The notes beneath the pieces are model-generated. The model was not told the origin of the DNA. It ran no database searches and was given only the letters and a program-made list of their open reading frames with translations. From Oleispira antarctica RB-8 (GTDB lineage Bacteria; Pseudomonadota; Gammaproteobacteria; Pseudomonadales; Oceanobacteraceae), in the NCBI GenBank assembly GCA_000967895.1, contig FO203512.1:2317350-2381349 (forward strand): 64,000 nucleotides of DNA, read 5' to 3'. Position 1 is the first letter of the stretch; every line of letters begins with the position of its first letter. Both the position numbers and the translations under genes were made by a program. Of this stretch, positions 1 to 8,698 are shown piece after piece.

Positions 1-155
1 CCTCTCATCTATTAGAGTGTGAATTAATTTCAGACCCTAAATAAAGCTCCACTAACATTTATAACGCAGCGACATCGAGCGCTCCTTGCTTTAAAACTAG
101 CAAAGAATCTCAAGTTCGCCACAGTGAAAGAGAAAAAAATCACAAATTTGAATGA

Positions 156-186
156 GTTAGCGTTATTTTTAGTCAATAACGCTAAC
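156..186. terminator. Stem-loop downstream of the small membrane protein gene
   Basis: A perfect 12-bp inverted repeat (156-167 with 175-186) closes a 7-base loop. It lies just past the stop of the minus-strand gene ending at 194, so it probably ends that transcript. There is no clean U-tract directly after the stem on the minus strand, so it is not a textbook intrinsic terminator. The remaining bases 1-155 show no gene that I can support. Confidence 0.45.
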
Positions 187-193
187 AAAGACG

Positions 194-535
194 TTAATTC
201 TGCTGAGAGAATTTAGTCCGTAAGAAGTTAAACAATGACAGGAGAGACATTAGAATTAAGCCTGCGAACAAGCCAACCAACATACAAATAACCGCATCTA
301 AGATCGGTGCATTATTTTCTAAGAAGGTTCTGAAAATAATAACAAGAAAAGCCGGCGCATAATTTGAAGCCTCCACCGTAAGCGGTGCAGGCGTAAATAA
401 TAAAACAGCCCCCAAGATCCTTACAATGGATTTCATATCTTTCTGCACTAGCCAAAAAAACATTTTATCCCATGCCCAAAAACAGGCCAACGCAGACACT
501 GCATACACCAACCACTGAACAACGTTGTCAAACAT
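194..535 (-). CDS. Small inner-membrane protein of unknown function
   Basis: Predicted 113 residues with three hydrophobic segments (about residues 5-20, 35-60 and 78-103), so probably an inner-membrane protein. I do not recognise the family. The open frame extends upstream to an ATG at 565, but the ATG at 535 is preferred: it overlaps the ycgN stop as TAATG and has GGAAAG six bases upstream. This arrangement suggests translational coupling to ycgN. It is the last gene of the dnaX-ybaB-recR-rnd-ycgL-ycgN run. No function can be inferred beyond membrane location. Confidence 0.65.
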   Translation of the reverse strand: MFDNVVQWLVYAVSALACFWAWDKMFFWLVQKDMKSIVRILGAVLLFTPAPLTVEASNYAPAFLVIIFRTFLENNAPILDAVICMLVGLFAGLILMSLLSLFNFLRTKFSQQN

Positions 536-978
536 TAAGCTTTCCATATGATGCGGCTCTGCCACTCCTCCTCAGGAATTTTATCATCTGGTATACCTTT
601 ACCTTGCAATGATATTCCGGCTTTGTGCACAGAGTCTGGATCGCCACTGATTAAAGGATGCCAATCATATAAAGGCTTACCTTCGGCGACTAAGCGATAG
701 GCACAAGTATCAGGTAACCAATGAAAGCTATGAGCCTGCTCTGGAGTCAGCCAAATGCACTCAGGCACCTTTTCATTACGAGTTTGATAAACGGTGCAAG
801 AGCAATCGTTTTTATCCATGTACCGACAATGAACATCGGTGTAGTACACTTCATCAGTATCTTCGTCTTCTAATTTATGCAAACAGCAACGAGCACAGCC
901 ATCACACAATGACTCCCACTCTTGCTTAGACATTTGCTTTAGGGTTTTAGATTCCCAAAATGGTTTAGCAGCACTCAC
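535..978 (-). CDS. ycgN: YcgN family cysteine-cluster protein
   Basis: 147 residues, matching the UPF0260/YcgN family in length. The family hallmark is a cluster of cysteines presumed to bind metal; here they are seen in CDGCARCC (about residues 26-33), in [12 protein letters not shown] and in the later PEC and TC positions. The molecular role is unknown in the family. Translation starts at GTG 978, which overlaps the ycgL stop (GTGA), so the two are coupled. The order rnd-ycgL-ycgN is conserved in pseudomonads and relatives. Confidence 0.9.
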   Translation of the reverse strand: MSAAKPFWESKTLKQMSKQEWESLCDGCARCCLHKLEDEDTDEVYYTDVHCRYMDKNDCSCTVYQTRNEKVPECIWLTPEQAHSFHWLPDTCAYRLVAEGKPLYDWHPLISGDPDSVHKAGISLQGKGIPDDKIPEEEWQSRIIWKA

Positions 979-1268
979 TCGTCTTTATCTCGCTTGCAAA
1001 ATAAATCTAAGCCTAAGCCCATTTCTTCTTTTGGCGGTGGCAGCTGTAAATAAAAACCCTTTTCTTTGATCGAAGCTAATACGTTTTGCGCGTCGGCACG
1101 GGCAAACTTGCGCTCAGGAGTGATGATCATTTTAGTGACCAGTTCAAGGCTGCCAAATGTATCCAATAAAACCTCAGGCACACGAGACAAATCGTCCGCT
1201 AAAGAAACGTATAAATACGTCTCTTCTTTACGGCGACTTTTATAAATATTACACAACAACTTAGTCAT
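975..1268 (-). CDS. ycgL: YcgL domain protein
   Basis: 97 residues, the usual size of the YcgL (UPF0745) family. The N-terminus [20 protein letters not shown] matches the family start pattern. Function is unknown, though its constant linkage with RNase D suggests a role near RNA metabolism; that is inference. It begins 17 bases after the rnd stop and overlaps ycgN by 4 bases. Confidence 0.9.
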   Translation of the reverse strand: MTKLLCNIYKSRRKEETYLYVSLADDLSRVPEVLLDTFGSLELVTKMIITPERKFARADAQNVLASIKEKGFYLQLPPPKEEMGLGLDLFCKRDKDE

Positions 1269-1285
1269 AACAGCCTATCTAAATT

Positions 1286-2443
1286 CTATTCAATGCCGAT
1301 ATCAGCTTGCTCTAAATTGAGCAACAAATCATCACCGACTTCACTTTTTCGCCAACCCAATAAAGGTTCAGGCAAACTATAAGGGCCGCGAGGATACCCA
1401 GATCGCAATAAGGCTTCCAGTGTTTTCTTTTTCACCAACATATCCGCTGGAATTTCGAGACTGTCAGCACAGGCAGTCACGACTTTTTTCATCACTTTTA
1501 GCTGCTCACTCGCGTGAGGCGCTAGCGGCTTTTGCAAAGCATCAGGCCAGCTTGCTTCTTCAACTAACATCGATTCTGCAATCAAGGCCAAAGCCTCATC
1601 ACCAACCCGCTGACGAGCATGAGCTTTCATGCCTGCTTGCGCTAAATCTCCTTGATGGACCGGCTGATAACGAGCCATATTCCACAAGACGTTATCTGCA
1701 ACAACCTGCGAACGCGGAACATTCCAAATCCGGGCTGTCTGCTCACGCCAAATGGCCACCTGTTGTAAAATATACTGCTCTTGTGGACGTAACTTCCACG
1801 CCAACTTTATCTTGCGATACTGCTGACTATAATCTTCTGTAATCTGACCTAATGCTAGTATGCGAGCACAGTCTTCTTGCCACCACGACAATCGACCCAT
1901 GTCCGTCAGCAATACCATCAATCGCTCGTAACACTGATATAAATAGAAAACATCGGCAACAGCATACTCAACCTGCTTAGGGCGCAAAGGCCTATGCAAC
2001 CAGTCAGAGCGGGTCTCACCTTTGTCGATATCCAAATCCAGCACCGCTTTTACCAAGCGCTGAAAACCCATAATGCCACCCAAACTTCCAAGCGCAGCAC
2101 CGATCTGTGTATCAGCTACAGGAAAAGGCGTCGTTCCGGTTAAACGATGACACACTTCCAAATCTTCTGAACACGCATGAAAAACTTTCACTAACTGCGG
2201 ATTATCCAGCAACTCAGCAAAAGGCGACCAATCTGTTATCGTCAACGGATCGACCAAATAACAATCCTGATTATCCGCTACCTGAACCAGCCCTGCTTTC
2301 GGATAGAAGGTCGAGGTGCGCATAAATTCAGTGTCTAATGCGATAAAATCTTGTGCTTGCCACAGCTGGCAATACTTTGCCAAATCACTGTCGGTGGTAA
2401 TCCAGATTGGCTTAGGGATAGAATGTAAAATATTAATGCTCAC
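1286..2443 (-). CDS. rnd: Ribonuclease D
   Basis: 385 residues; 3'-5' exoribonuclease that trims the 3' ends of tRNA and other small RNAs in the cytoplasm. The DEDDy active site is visible: D37 and E39 in DTEF, D94 in ACSEDLEV, and Y160 with D164 in YAVAD. An HRDC domain follows at about residues 210-290. Length fits E. coli RNase D. The start is GTG at 2443, 26 bases after the recR stop, so it probably belongs to the same transcript. Confidence 0.95.
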   Translation of the reverse strand: MSINILHSIPKPIWITTDSDLAKYCQLWQAQDFIALDTEFMRTSTFYPKAGLVQVADNQDCYLVDPLTITDWSPFAELLDNPQLVKVFHACSEDLEVCHRLTGTTPFPVADTQIGAALGSLGGIMGFQRLVKAVLDLDIDKGETRSDWLHRPLRPKQVEYAVADVFYLYQCYERLMVLLTDMGRLSWWQEDCARILALGQITEDYSQQYRKIKLAWKLRPQEQYILQQVAIWREQTARIWNVPRSQVVADNVLWNMARYQPVHQGDLAQAGMKAHARQRVGDEALALIAESMLVEEASWPDALQKPLAPHASEQLKVMKKVVTACADSLEIPADMLVKKKTLEALLRSGYPRGPYSLPEPLLGWRKSEVGDDLLLNLEQADIGIE

Positions 2444-2469
2444 TCTTTTCTTTTTTATACTGACTGAAA

Positions 2470-3072
2470 CTAACTCATGACTCGTCGGCCTGTTAAGGCA
2501 TGATTGAGCGTGCCGCCATCGACTAAATCAAGTTCGCCACCCATCGGAATACCATGGGCAATGCGGCTAACGACAACATCTTCCAGCAACATATCCATAA
2601 TGAACTGAGCGGTGGCTTCACCCTCGACCGTCGGGTTAGTCGCTACAATTACTTCACGAATAGACAGTTGCTCTACTTTGCGCTTCAAATCTGCCAAACC
2701 AAGCTCGGCCGGACCAATACCATCGATAGGGGATAAATGACCGTATAAAACAAAATACTGCCCCTTAAAATCTACACCTTGCTCTAAGGCTAAAACATCG
2801 GAAGGAGATTCAACCACACACAGCGACTCTGTTGAGCGCTCAGCATCGCTGCAAATAGGACACAAATCAGATTCAGCATAATTACGACAGGATTTACAAT
2901 GATCCAACTTATTCATTGCCTGCTGCAAACTGTGACTCAAACGCTCGGCCCCTAACCTGTCTTTTTCTAATAGGTACAGCGCCATACGCTGAGCGGATTT
3001 AGGCCCGACACTGGGTAAAATCTGAAAAGCATCAATCAACTGCTGCAATGCCGGTGGCAGCTTCATCGCCAT
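2470..3072 (-). CDS. recR: Recombination mediator RecR
   Basis: 200 residues, the typical length. RecR works with RecO (and RecF) to load RecA on SSB-covered gapped DNA. An N-terminal helix-hairpin-helix is followed by a zinc finger (C59, C62, C71, C74) and a Toprim domain (about 80-175) with the VEGEAT acidic motif. It lies 42 bases after ybaB in the classic dnaX-ybaB-recR order. Confidence 0.96.
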   Translation of the reverse strand: MAMKLPPALQQLIDAFQILPSVGPKSAQRMALYLLEKDRLGAERLSHSLQQAMNKLDHCKSCRNYAESDLCPICSDAERSTESLCVVESPSDVLALEQGVDFKGQYFVLYGHLSPIDGIGPAELGLADLKRKVEQLSIREVIVATNPTVEGEATAQFIMDMLLEDVVVSRIAHGIPMGGELDLVDGGTLNHALTGRRVMS

Positions 3073-3114
3073 AATTAAACAACCCTAAATTTATAAGCCT
3101 AATCGTTTGTAAAA

Positions 3115-3441
3115 CTAGAAAGGAAGCTTCATGCCTGGCGGTAAGCCCATACCCGCTGTCATAGAAGACATCTGGCTTTGGTTTTGCTCTTCGATTTTAC
3201 GCACAGCATCATTCACCGCTGCCGCTAACAAATCTTCTAATAATTCTTTATCTTCACTCATGATGCTGTCATCAAGCTCAACGCGCTTAACATCATGACG
3301 TCCTGTCATGGTGATTTTAACCAAGCCTGCACCAGATTCACCAGTGACTTCTGAATTGGCCAGTTCTTCTTGCGCTTTTTGCATCTTTTCTTGCATCTGC
3401 TGGGCCTGCTTCATCAAGTTGCCCATTCCACCTTTAATCAT
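3115..3441 (-). CDS. ybaB: YbaB/EbfC nucleoid-associated protein
   Basis: 108 residues. YbaB/EbfC proteins are small dimeric DNA-binding proteins. The glycine- and methionine-rich N-terminus ([20 protein letters not shown]) and the conserved [15 protein letters not shown] stretch are diagnostic. It sits between dnaX (83 bases upstream) and recR (42 bases downstream), as in most gammaproteobacteria. Confidence 0.95.
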   Translation of the reverse strand: MIKGGMGNLMKQAQQMQEKMQKAQEELANSEVTGESGAGLVKITMTGRHDVKRVELDDSIMSEDKELLEDLLAAAVNDAVRKIEEQNQSQMSSMTAGMGLPPGMKLPF

Positions 3442-3524
3442 AACTATCTTCCTCTTTATCGGGTGTTTAAATTCTGGTTTAAATTCGGTTTTTCAATTCA
3501 ACTATCAATCTTGATATCTATCAA

Positions 3525-5516
3525 TCAATGTGTCGCCGTAAGTGGACGAATAGAGCCTTCAATAATATGGGCTTCAAATTCTGTTACTAACGCCTGTACA
3601 ACCTCGTCTTCCATAATCGCATGCCCGGCCTGAGCAAACTGCTCCGCCATTAAGCGGGTACGACGTTGATGAGGTGTTTCGCCACGAGGCAGCTGCACAT
3701 GCATCAACAACTGCACTGGCAGGCCCGTTATATCGCACAATACTTGCTCAATTCGCTGGCGTTGGGAGTCATTAAATAATGCCCCCTGGTCTGGATCAAC
3801 ATCCATCACCAACTGGTTTTCATGTCGGCTAATCAGTGCGCTGTTCAACGCAATAGCCATTGGCATGCCGGCTAACGGCAAATGCCTAACCCACTGCCAC
3901 CAATTAAGGTTGGTTAACTGCTGCCAATTAAAATCAAAAGCGGCTTCAGGCACAATGTCTTTTCCCATTCGCGCAATATCTTGCGCTACCGGTTCAAGAT
4001 TGGCCACCACAGGCAACGGATTATTTAATAGATCAGCTGCACCAACTTTAATGGGTTCTTTTTTTACAATTTCAACAACAGAGATATCGTTAGCAGGCTG
4101 TTCTGACACTGAATTGTCCATTATAGCGCTGTCTAAAGCAGGACTTTCACCGACAGGGCCTTCAAGACCCGAACGCTCAAACACAGACGTTTCAGCAACA
4201 GGATTCTCATAAACAGCATCCTCATAAACAGCGTCTTCATAAACAGGATGTTCAACTACAGGCGCTTCAACTTGTTCAACCACTGGCTCAGGCGCTAATT
4301 CTGAGTCAGCTAATGGCTTTTTTTCTTCGAATGTTTCCACTGGCTGAGAACTTTCAGCAGGATCAGGCAGTAATTTAACAGAACCTGGCGCTTCCAAAGA
4401 CCCGACCAAGTCAAGATTCAAAGGCGCGCTGTTTACTGGCTTAAACGCCAACATGCGTAATAAAATCATTTCAAACCCTTGGCGCGGATCGGCAGCCAAC
4501 GGTAAATCTTTTCGTCCAACTAAGGCAGTTTGATAAAACAACTGAATATCTTCGGGTCGCATCGCCGCGGCCAATTGCATAATCGCCGCTTTATCACCTT
4601 CGGTATTATCCACCGAACTCGGAGCAACCTGCGCGACGGCAACCTTGTGCCATAACTGCATTAAAGCTTGTACAACTTCATCATAATCAGGGCCGTGCTC
4701 TGCCATCGCAGCCACTAGACTTAATAATTCCGCCACCTGCCCCGTGGCTAATATTTCAGCCAGTTTAAAGACTCGGCCACGATCAATCGTGCCCAGCATG
4801 GCATTCACTTGATGCTCAAAAACCTCGCCTTGACCATAAGCAATGGCCTGATCGGTTAAACTTAATGCATCACGCATACTGCCCTGAGCAGCACGCCCTA
4901 ACTGCCATAATGCCGTGTCTTCATAACGCACATCTTCAGCTTTCAAAACTGTTTCCAAATGCGACACAATTTTTTCTGGTGTCATATTCTTTAAACTGAA
5001 TTGCAGGCAGCGAGACAATACCGTAATCGGCAATTTCTGCGGATCGGTGGTCGCCAATAAGAATTTTACGTGCTCTGGGGGTTCTTCGAGGGTTTTTAAC
5101 AGCGCATTAAAACTGTGAGTCGATAACATATGAACTTCATCGATCAGATAAACCTTATAACGGCCTCGGGTCGGTGCGTATTGAACGTTATCGAGTAATT
5201 CTCGCGTATCTTCAACCTTAGTACGCGAAGCCGCATCAACCTCAATAAGATCAACAAAGCGACCTTCTGCGATTTCGCGACAGGAAGAGCACTCACCGCA
5301 TGGAGTTGCACTCACACCCTGCTCGCAGTTTAAGCATTTCGCCAAAATTCGGGCGATCGTCGTCTTTCCTACACCCCGAGTACCGGTAAATAAATAGGCG
5401 TGATGCAAACGTTGATCGTTTAAGGCATTAATAAGGGCGCGCAACACATGCTCTTGGCCGACCATTTCAGAAAAGAAACGCGGACGCCACTTACGTGCAA
5501 GTACCTGATAACTCAT
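3525..5516 (-). CDS. dnaX: DNA polymerase III subunit tau (and probably gamma)
   Basis: 663 residues, close to E. coli tau (643). It is the clamp-loader AAA+ ATPase that also bridges polymerase cores and the helicase. Walker A GTRGVGKTT is at 45-53, a four-cysteine zinc site at C64/C73/C76/C79, Walker B DE at 126-127 and the SRC motif at 168-170. Domains I-III end near residue 365. A long acidic linker follows (about 365-515), then the C-terminal tau-specific domain. The linker holds a slippery heptamer at codon 400, a pentapeptide repeat tract (424-483) and a second slippery run at 485-486, each annotated separately. A gamma-like short product is therefore likely. Confidence 0.96.
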   Translation of the reverse strand: MSYQVLARKWRPRFFSEMVGQEHVLRALINALNDQRLHHAYLFTGTRGVGKTTIARILAKCLNCEQGVSATPCGECSSCREIAEGRFVDLIEVDAASRTKVEDTRELLDNVQYAPTRGRYKVYLIDEVHMLSTHSFNALLKTLEEPPEHVKFLLATTDPQKLPITVLSRCLQFSLKNMTPEKIVSHLETVLKAEDVRYEDTALWQLGRAAQGSMRDALSLTDQAIAYGQGEVFEHQVNAMLGTIDRGRVFKLAEILATGQVAELLSLVAAMAEHGPDYDEVVQALMQLWHKVAVAQVAPSSVDNTEGDKAAIMQLAAAMRPEDIQLFYQTALVGRKDLPLAADPRQGFEMILLRMLAFKPVNSAPLNLDLVGSLEAPGSVKLLPDPAESSQPVETFEEKKPLADSELAPEPVVEQVEAPVVEHPVYEDAVYEDAVYENPVAETSVFERSGLEGPVGESPALDSAIMDNSVSEQPANDISVVEIVKKEPIKVGAADLLNNPLPVVANLEPVAQDIARMGKDIVPEAAFDFNWQQLTNLNWWQWVRHLPLAGMPMAIALNSALISRHENQLVMDVDPDQGALFNDSQRQRIEQVLCDITGLPVQLLMHVQLPRGETPHQRRTRLMAEQFAQAGHAIMEDEVVQALVTEFEAHIIEGSIRPLTATH
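4059..4065 (-). other. dnaX: Second slippery run in dnaX
   Basis: Seven A residues in the phase A AAA AAA (codons V484-K485-K486). A -1 slip would read AGA ACC CAT TAA and stop, giving about 489 residues. It could act as a second frameshift site or a polymerase-slippage tract. I see no clear downstream stem, so it is weaker than the site at codon 400. Confidence 0.4.
4068..4247 (-). repeat. dnaX: Twelve degenerate pentapeptide repeats in the DnaX linker
   Basis: Residues 424-483 read as consecutive five-residue units: PVYED, AVYED, AVYEN, PVAET, SVFER, SGLEG, PVGES, PALDS, AIMDN, SVSEQ, PANDI, SVVEI. The consensus is small-V-x-E/D-polar. The first three units are nearly identical at DNA level, pointing to recent 15-bp duplication. 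The tract sits in the flexible linker between the clamp-loader part and the tau-specific C-terminus. Confidence 0.75.
4285..4323 (-). other. dnaX: Probable programmed -1 frameshift signal in dnaX
   Basis: On the minus strand the heptamer A AAA AAG lies in the zero frame (4323-4317, codons K399-K400), the same heptamer and phase used by E. coli dnaX. A -1 slip gives three codons (A, I, S) then TGA, making a product of about 403 residues. Nine bases downstream a stem of GACTCAG (4307-4301) with CTGAGCC (4291-4285) pairs at 6 of 7 positions around a 9-base loop. An upstream Shine-Dalgarno-like stimulator is not clear. Confidence 0.75.
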
Positions 5517-5550
5517 GGAAAATCCGTTAATTAGATGATCTTAGGCGGTT

Positions 5551-5579
5551 ATAATAGCGGGAATTGAGCTGAAAGTCAG
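5551..5579 (-). promoter_or_regulatory. Possible dnaX promoter
   Basis: On the minus strand CTGACT (5579-5574) is 17 bases from TATTAT (5556-5551), which lies 35 bases before the dnaX ATG. Spacing is ideal but the -35 box is only a partial match. Readthrough from the 4.5S RNA gene could also supply dnaX. Confidence 0.4.
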
Positions 5580-5628
5580 AAACAATTAAAACAGAAAATA
5601 AGAGAGGGAGATAATCAATAAAATTGGA

Positions 5629-5740
5629 GATGACTCCTACCAGCCACACCTCGGCACACAAATCCACCTCTACCGTTGCTCCCTTCCAGGCCTGGCGGAG
5701 TTCGAAGTTTCTTGTTGCGAAGGGACCGATAAGAGCCACC
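5629..5740 (-). ncRNA. ffs: 4.5S RNA of the signal recognition particle
   Basis: The minus strand carries the conserved SRP RNA apical region (CGCCAGGCCTGGAAGGGAGC at about 5696-5677, with the GGAA tetraloop) and the second half GTGTGCCGAGGTGTGGCTGG. The ends pair: GGTGGCTC at the 5' end (5740-5733) fits GAGTCATC at the 3' end (5636-5629) with two G-U pairs, giving about 112 nucleotides, like the 114 of E. coli. It binds Ffh to target membrane proteins. Position directly upstream of dnaX is conserved in gammaproteobacteria. The translated frame over this region is not a gene. Confidence 0.95.
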
Positions 5741-5857
5741 ATAACACGCTGCAATTTAAGCTGTGCTTAAATGCTGATCGCCATTATGCTCATCAAAAGA
5801 ATAAAAGCAAGCCAAATTAGCGACTTAGAAGATTTTTCTGCATTTTAATTGCACTGT

Positions 5858-6145
5858 TCAGGCGTTTTTCTCCAAAGTTTGCTCAAGCAAGCTCAGCAAA
5901 CCATTTTCAATGATTTCTGCGCGTGATAAGCCAAACTCAGCCGTTAAAGCATCAAGCACCTCAACGACATCAAGATTTAACTTCACCTCGATACGACGCA
6001 TCCCTTTATGCTTGTCACGATGACGCTGCAAACGCTTACTCAACTTAAGCTGGGTATTACGATCATAAGGACTGGTTTTCGGGCGTCCACGCTCAGGGCG
6101 TGAAAACATATCGATCGTTGTGCGATCTTCTGGCTGAATAGACAT
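5858..6145 (-). CDS. ybfE: YbfE-like small DNA-binding protein
   Basis: 95 residues from ATG 6145; an upstream in-frame TTG at 6193 would add an improbable hydrophobic leader. The pattern DRTTIDMF...RPGRPKTSP-type loop, basic KRLQRHRDKHKG and a ribbon-helix-helix-like C-terminus (RRIEVKLNLDVVEVLDAL) match E. coli YbfE, which is called LexA-regulated. Function is unknown. I see no LexA box (CTGT-N8-ACAG) upstream here, so SOS control is not supported. Confidence 0.82.
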   Translation of the reverse strand: MSIQPEDRTTIDMFSRPERGRPKTSPYDRNTQLKLSKRLQRHRDKHKGMRRIEVKLNLDVVEVLDALTAEFGLSRAEIIENGLLSLLEQTLEKNA

Positions 6146-6292
6146 AATAACAATAAATACTAGAGAGCCGGCTATTATCCGAATCAGTGCCAAAAAAGCA
6201 ATACACTAAACGCATTCTTCCTTGCCAAAAAGCCTACTTAGCCATAACGTAGACCTATATCGAATAAACAATTGAAAAATAAGGGATTCTTC

Positions 6293-8695
6293 ATGCCAAA
6301 ACTTGGCAATACACCTAACCCGCTACTCGCCGAACAAGTTTCAACTCGCTTAGATCCTCAGCAGCTATCGTTTAAAAGCTCAAGTGAGCTACAGCCTTTC
6401 AAAGGGGTTTTAGGCCAAGCCCGCGCAGAAAATGCCATTCGATTTGGTGTCGGCATGAATCGCCCTGGATACAATATCTATGCTATGGGCGATAATGGTA
6501 CCGGCCGCTCGTCTTACATTCGTGAATACCTAAAAGAACAAGCTGCCCAACAGCCAGCACCCAGCGACTGGTGTTACGTTAACCACTTCACCAATCCTCG
6601 AGAACCTAAAGTATTAGAGCTGCCTCCCACACAAGCCCTCACCTTTAAAAGCACCCTCGATGAACTTATCAATAATTTGCTGGCAACATTCCCCGCCGTT
6701 TTTGAGCACCCCAGCTATCAACAGCAAAAATCGACCATAGACCATGCGTTTAATCGCAAATATGACAAAGCCCTTGAATTGGTCGAAAAGGAAGCCCTAA
6801 AAGCCAATACGGCCGTCTTTCGTGATTCATCCGCCATCAGCTTCACTCCCATCAAAGAGGGTAAGGCACTGGATGAAACCGAGTTTGCGCAATTAGCCGA
6901 ACCCGAACGAGAAGCGTTTCATCAAAACATAGCCCTGCTTGAGCAATTTTTGAATGAAGCACTGTCTGAACTCCCACAATGGAAACGTGAATCAAACAAT
7001 GAACTGCGCGCACTTAACCAAAATACCATTAATGAAGCCTTAATCCCCCTGCTCGAGCCTATCGAAGCAAGCTATAAAGATTTCACTACTGTGCTCGAAT
7101 TTTTAGCGACCATGCGCGAACACCTGCCCAAGATTATTTTGGCCGAGCTGATTGATGAACGCATTATGGAAACTCGAGACGAATTCGTTAAACGCAATAT
7201 TTTAGAAGAAACCCTTCAACCTAACATTGCTGTGTGCCACGACCATAACGAAGGTGCTCCCGTTATTTACGAGCCCCACCCTAGTTATGGCAATCTGTTT
7301 GGCCGCATTGAGTTCTCTAGCGACCAAGGTGCGCTCACGACCAACTACCGAAAAATCAGCCCCGGCGCGTTGCATAAAGCTAACGGTGGCTATCTGATTA
7401 TTGACGCTGAAAAAATGCTCGAAGAACCCATGGTATGGGACGCACTGAAACGCTCTATTAAGTCACAACAATTGAAAATGGAATCCCCTTATTCAGAGCT
7501 TGGGTTAGTTTCAACGACAACATTGCTGCCGGGAGTTATTCCCTTAAACATTAAACTGGTCTTAATTGGCTCGCGCAATGTCTACTACCTATTACAAGAG
7601 TACGATAAAGATTTTAATGAACTCTTTCGTACGCTGGTCGACTTTGATAGCGAAATCCCCAGAACCGCTGAGCATATTCACGCGTTCTCTCGCTTATTAA
7701 AAAGCCGCATTGAAGAACAGCGCTATGCTGACATCAGCAATACTGGCATTGCACGCTTAGTCGAACACAGCTCACGTTTAGCAGAAGACCAACAATACCT
7801 TACTGCCCGTATTGGTGATGTATTTGAACTATTAGCCGAAGCAGAATTTTTACGCACAACCGAGCAATCGGCCCTCATAGAAAAAGAACACATTGATAAG
7901 GCCCTAAGCGCCAAAGAAGAACGCACAGGCCGAATTTATGATCGCATCCACCAGCAAATGCTGGATAACGTTATATTAATTGAGACTGAAGGCGAGGCGA
8001 TTGGCAAGGTCAACGGCTTAACCGTTATGACCGTGGGTGATACACGTTTTGGCACCCCTGCCCGCATTAGTGCAACGGTTTATCCAGGTTCTCGAGGTAT
8101 TCTCGACATCGAACGTGAAGCCAATCTGGGACAAGCAATCCACACCAAAGGCGTAATGATTTTGTCAGGCTATCTGGGGCATAAATACGCTCAAGATTTT
8201 CCTCTGGCGATTACGGCCAATCTCGCAATGGAGCAATCTTATGGCTACATCGATGGCGATAGCGCTTCATTGGGTGAATTATGCTGTTTAATTTCAGCCC
8301 TAATTCATCAACCGTTAAAACAAAGCTTTGCCATCACAGGCTCAATCAATCAGTACGGAGAAGTTCAAGCCATTGGTGGGGTTAACGAGAAAATCGAAGG
8401 CTTCTTCCGCTTATGCAAAGCGCGAGGTTTAAACGGCAAACACGGCGTGATCATTCCTTTCGCCAATATCCGTAACTTAGCATTAAAGCAAGAAGTCGTT
8501 GATGCCGTAGAAGCAGGCACTTTCTTTATTTACGGCATTAATAAAGTAGACGAAGCGTTGGTCTTACTAATGGATCGAGAAGTGGGTGAACTTTGCGATG
8601 AACATTACTTCAGCAAAGGTAGCATTAACTTTGAAGTGATTAATCGCTTAAAACAAATCGCGGATGTTGCGAGCAATAAAAAAGAAAAAGAGTGA
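6293..8695 (+). CDS. Lon-family ATP-dependent protease (YcbZ/LonH-like)
   Basis: 800 residues from ATG 6293, which has AAGGGA seven bases upstream; the frame opens earlier at a TTG (6272). An AAA_32-type N-terminal region has a Walker A-like GDNGTGRS motif (about 66-73) and the C-terminal Lon proteolytic domain shows the Ser-Lys dyad as S657 in GDSAS and K700 in NEKIEG. Members degrade unknown cytoplasmic substrates. It is a stand-alone gene, convergent with the hybrid kinase gene whose stop lies 3 bases away. It lacks the N-terminal domain of classical LonA. Confidence 0.9.
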   Translation: MPKLGNTPNPLLAEQVSTRLDPQQLSFKSSSELQPFKGVLGQARAENAIRFGVGMNRPGYNIYAMGDNGTGRSSYIREYLKEQAAQQPAPSDWCYVNHFTNPREPKVLELPPTQALTFKSTLDELINNLLATFPAVFEHPSYQQQKSTIDHAFNRKYDKALELVEKEALKANTAVFRDSSAISFTPIKEGKALDETEFAQLAEPEREAFHQNIALLEQFLNEALSELPQWKRESNNELRALNQNTINEALIPLLEPIEASYKDFTTVLEFLATMREHLPKIILAELIDERIMETRDEFVKRNILEETLQPNIAVCHDHNEGAPVIYEPHPSYGNLFGRIEFSSDQGALTTNYRKISPGALHKANGGYLIIDAEKMLEEPMVWDALKRSIKSQQLKMESPYSELGLVSTTTLLPGVIPLNIKLVLIGSRNVYYLLQEYDKDFNELFRTLVDFDSEIPRTAEHIHAFSRLLKSRIEEQRYADISNTGIARLVEHSSRLAEDQQYLTARIGDVFELLAEAEFLRTTEQSALIEKEHIDKALSAKEERTGRIYDRIHQQMLDNVILIETEGEAIGKVNGLTVMTVGDTRFGTPARISATVYPGSRGILDIEREANLGQAIHTKGVMILSGYLGHKYAQDFPLAITANLAMEQSYGYIDGDSASLGELCCLISALIHQPLKQSFAITGSINQYGEVQAIGGVNEKIEGFFRLCKARGLNGKHGVIIPFANIRNLALKQEVVDAVEAGTFFIYGINKVDEALVLLMDREVGELCDEHYFSKGSINFEVINRLKQIADVASNKKEKE

Positions 8696-8698
8696 ACA

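Noticed and set aside
1420-1842. 140-codon plus-strand frame opposite rnd
   Set aside because: Antisense shadow of a clear RNase D gene; composition follows the reverse strand codons.
5527-5754. 75-codon minus-strand open frame upstream of dnaX
   Set aside because: It lies over the 4.5S RNA gene, whose structure and conserved core explain the sequence; no coding character.
6146-6260. LexA box upstream of ybfE
   Set aside because: The E. coli homolog is LexA-regulated, but no CTGT-N8-ACAG pattern is present here.
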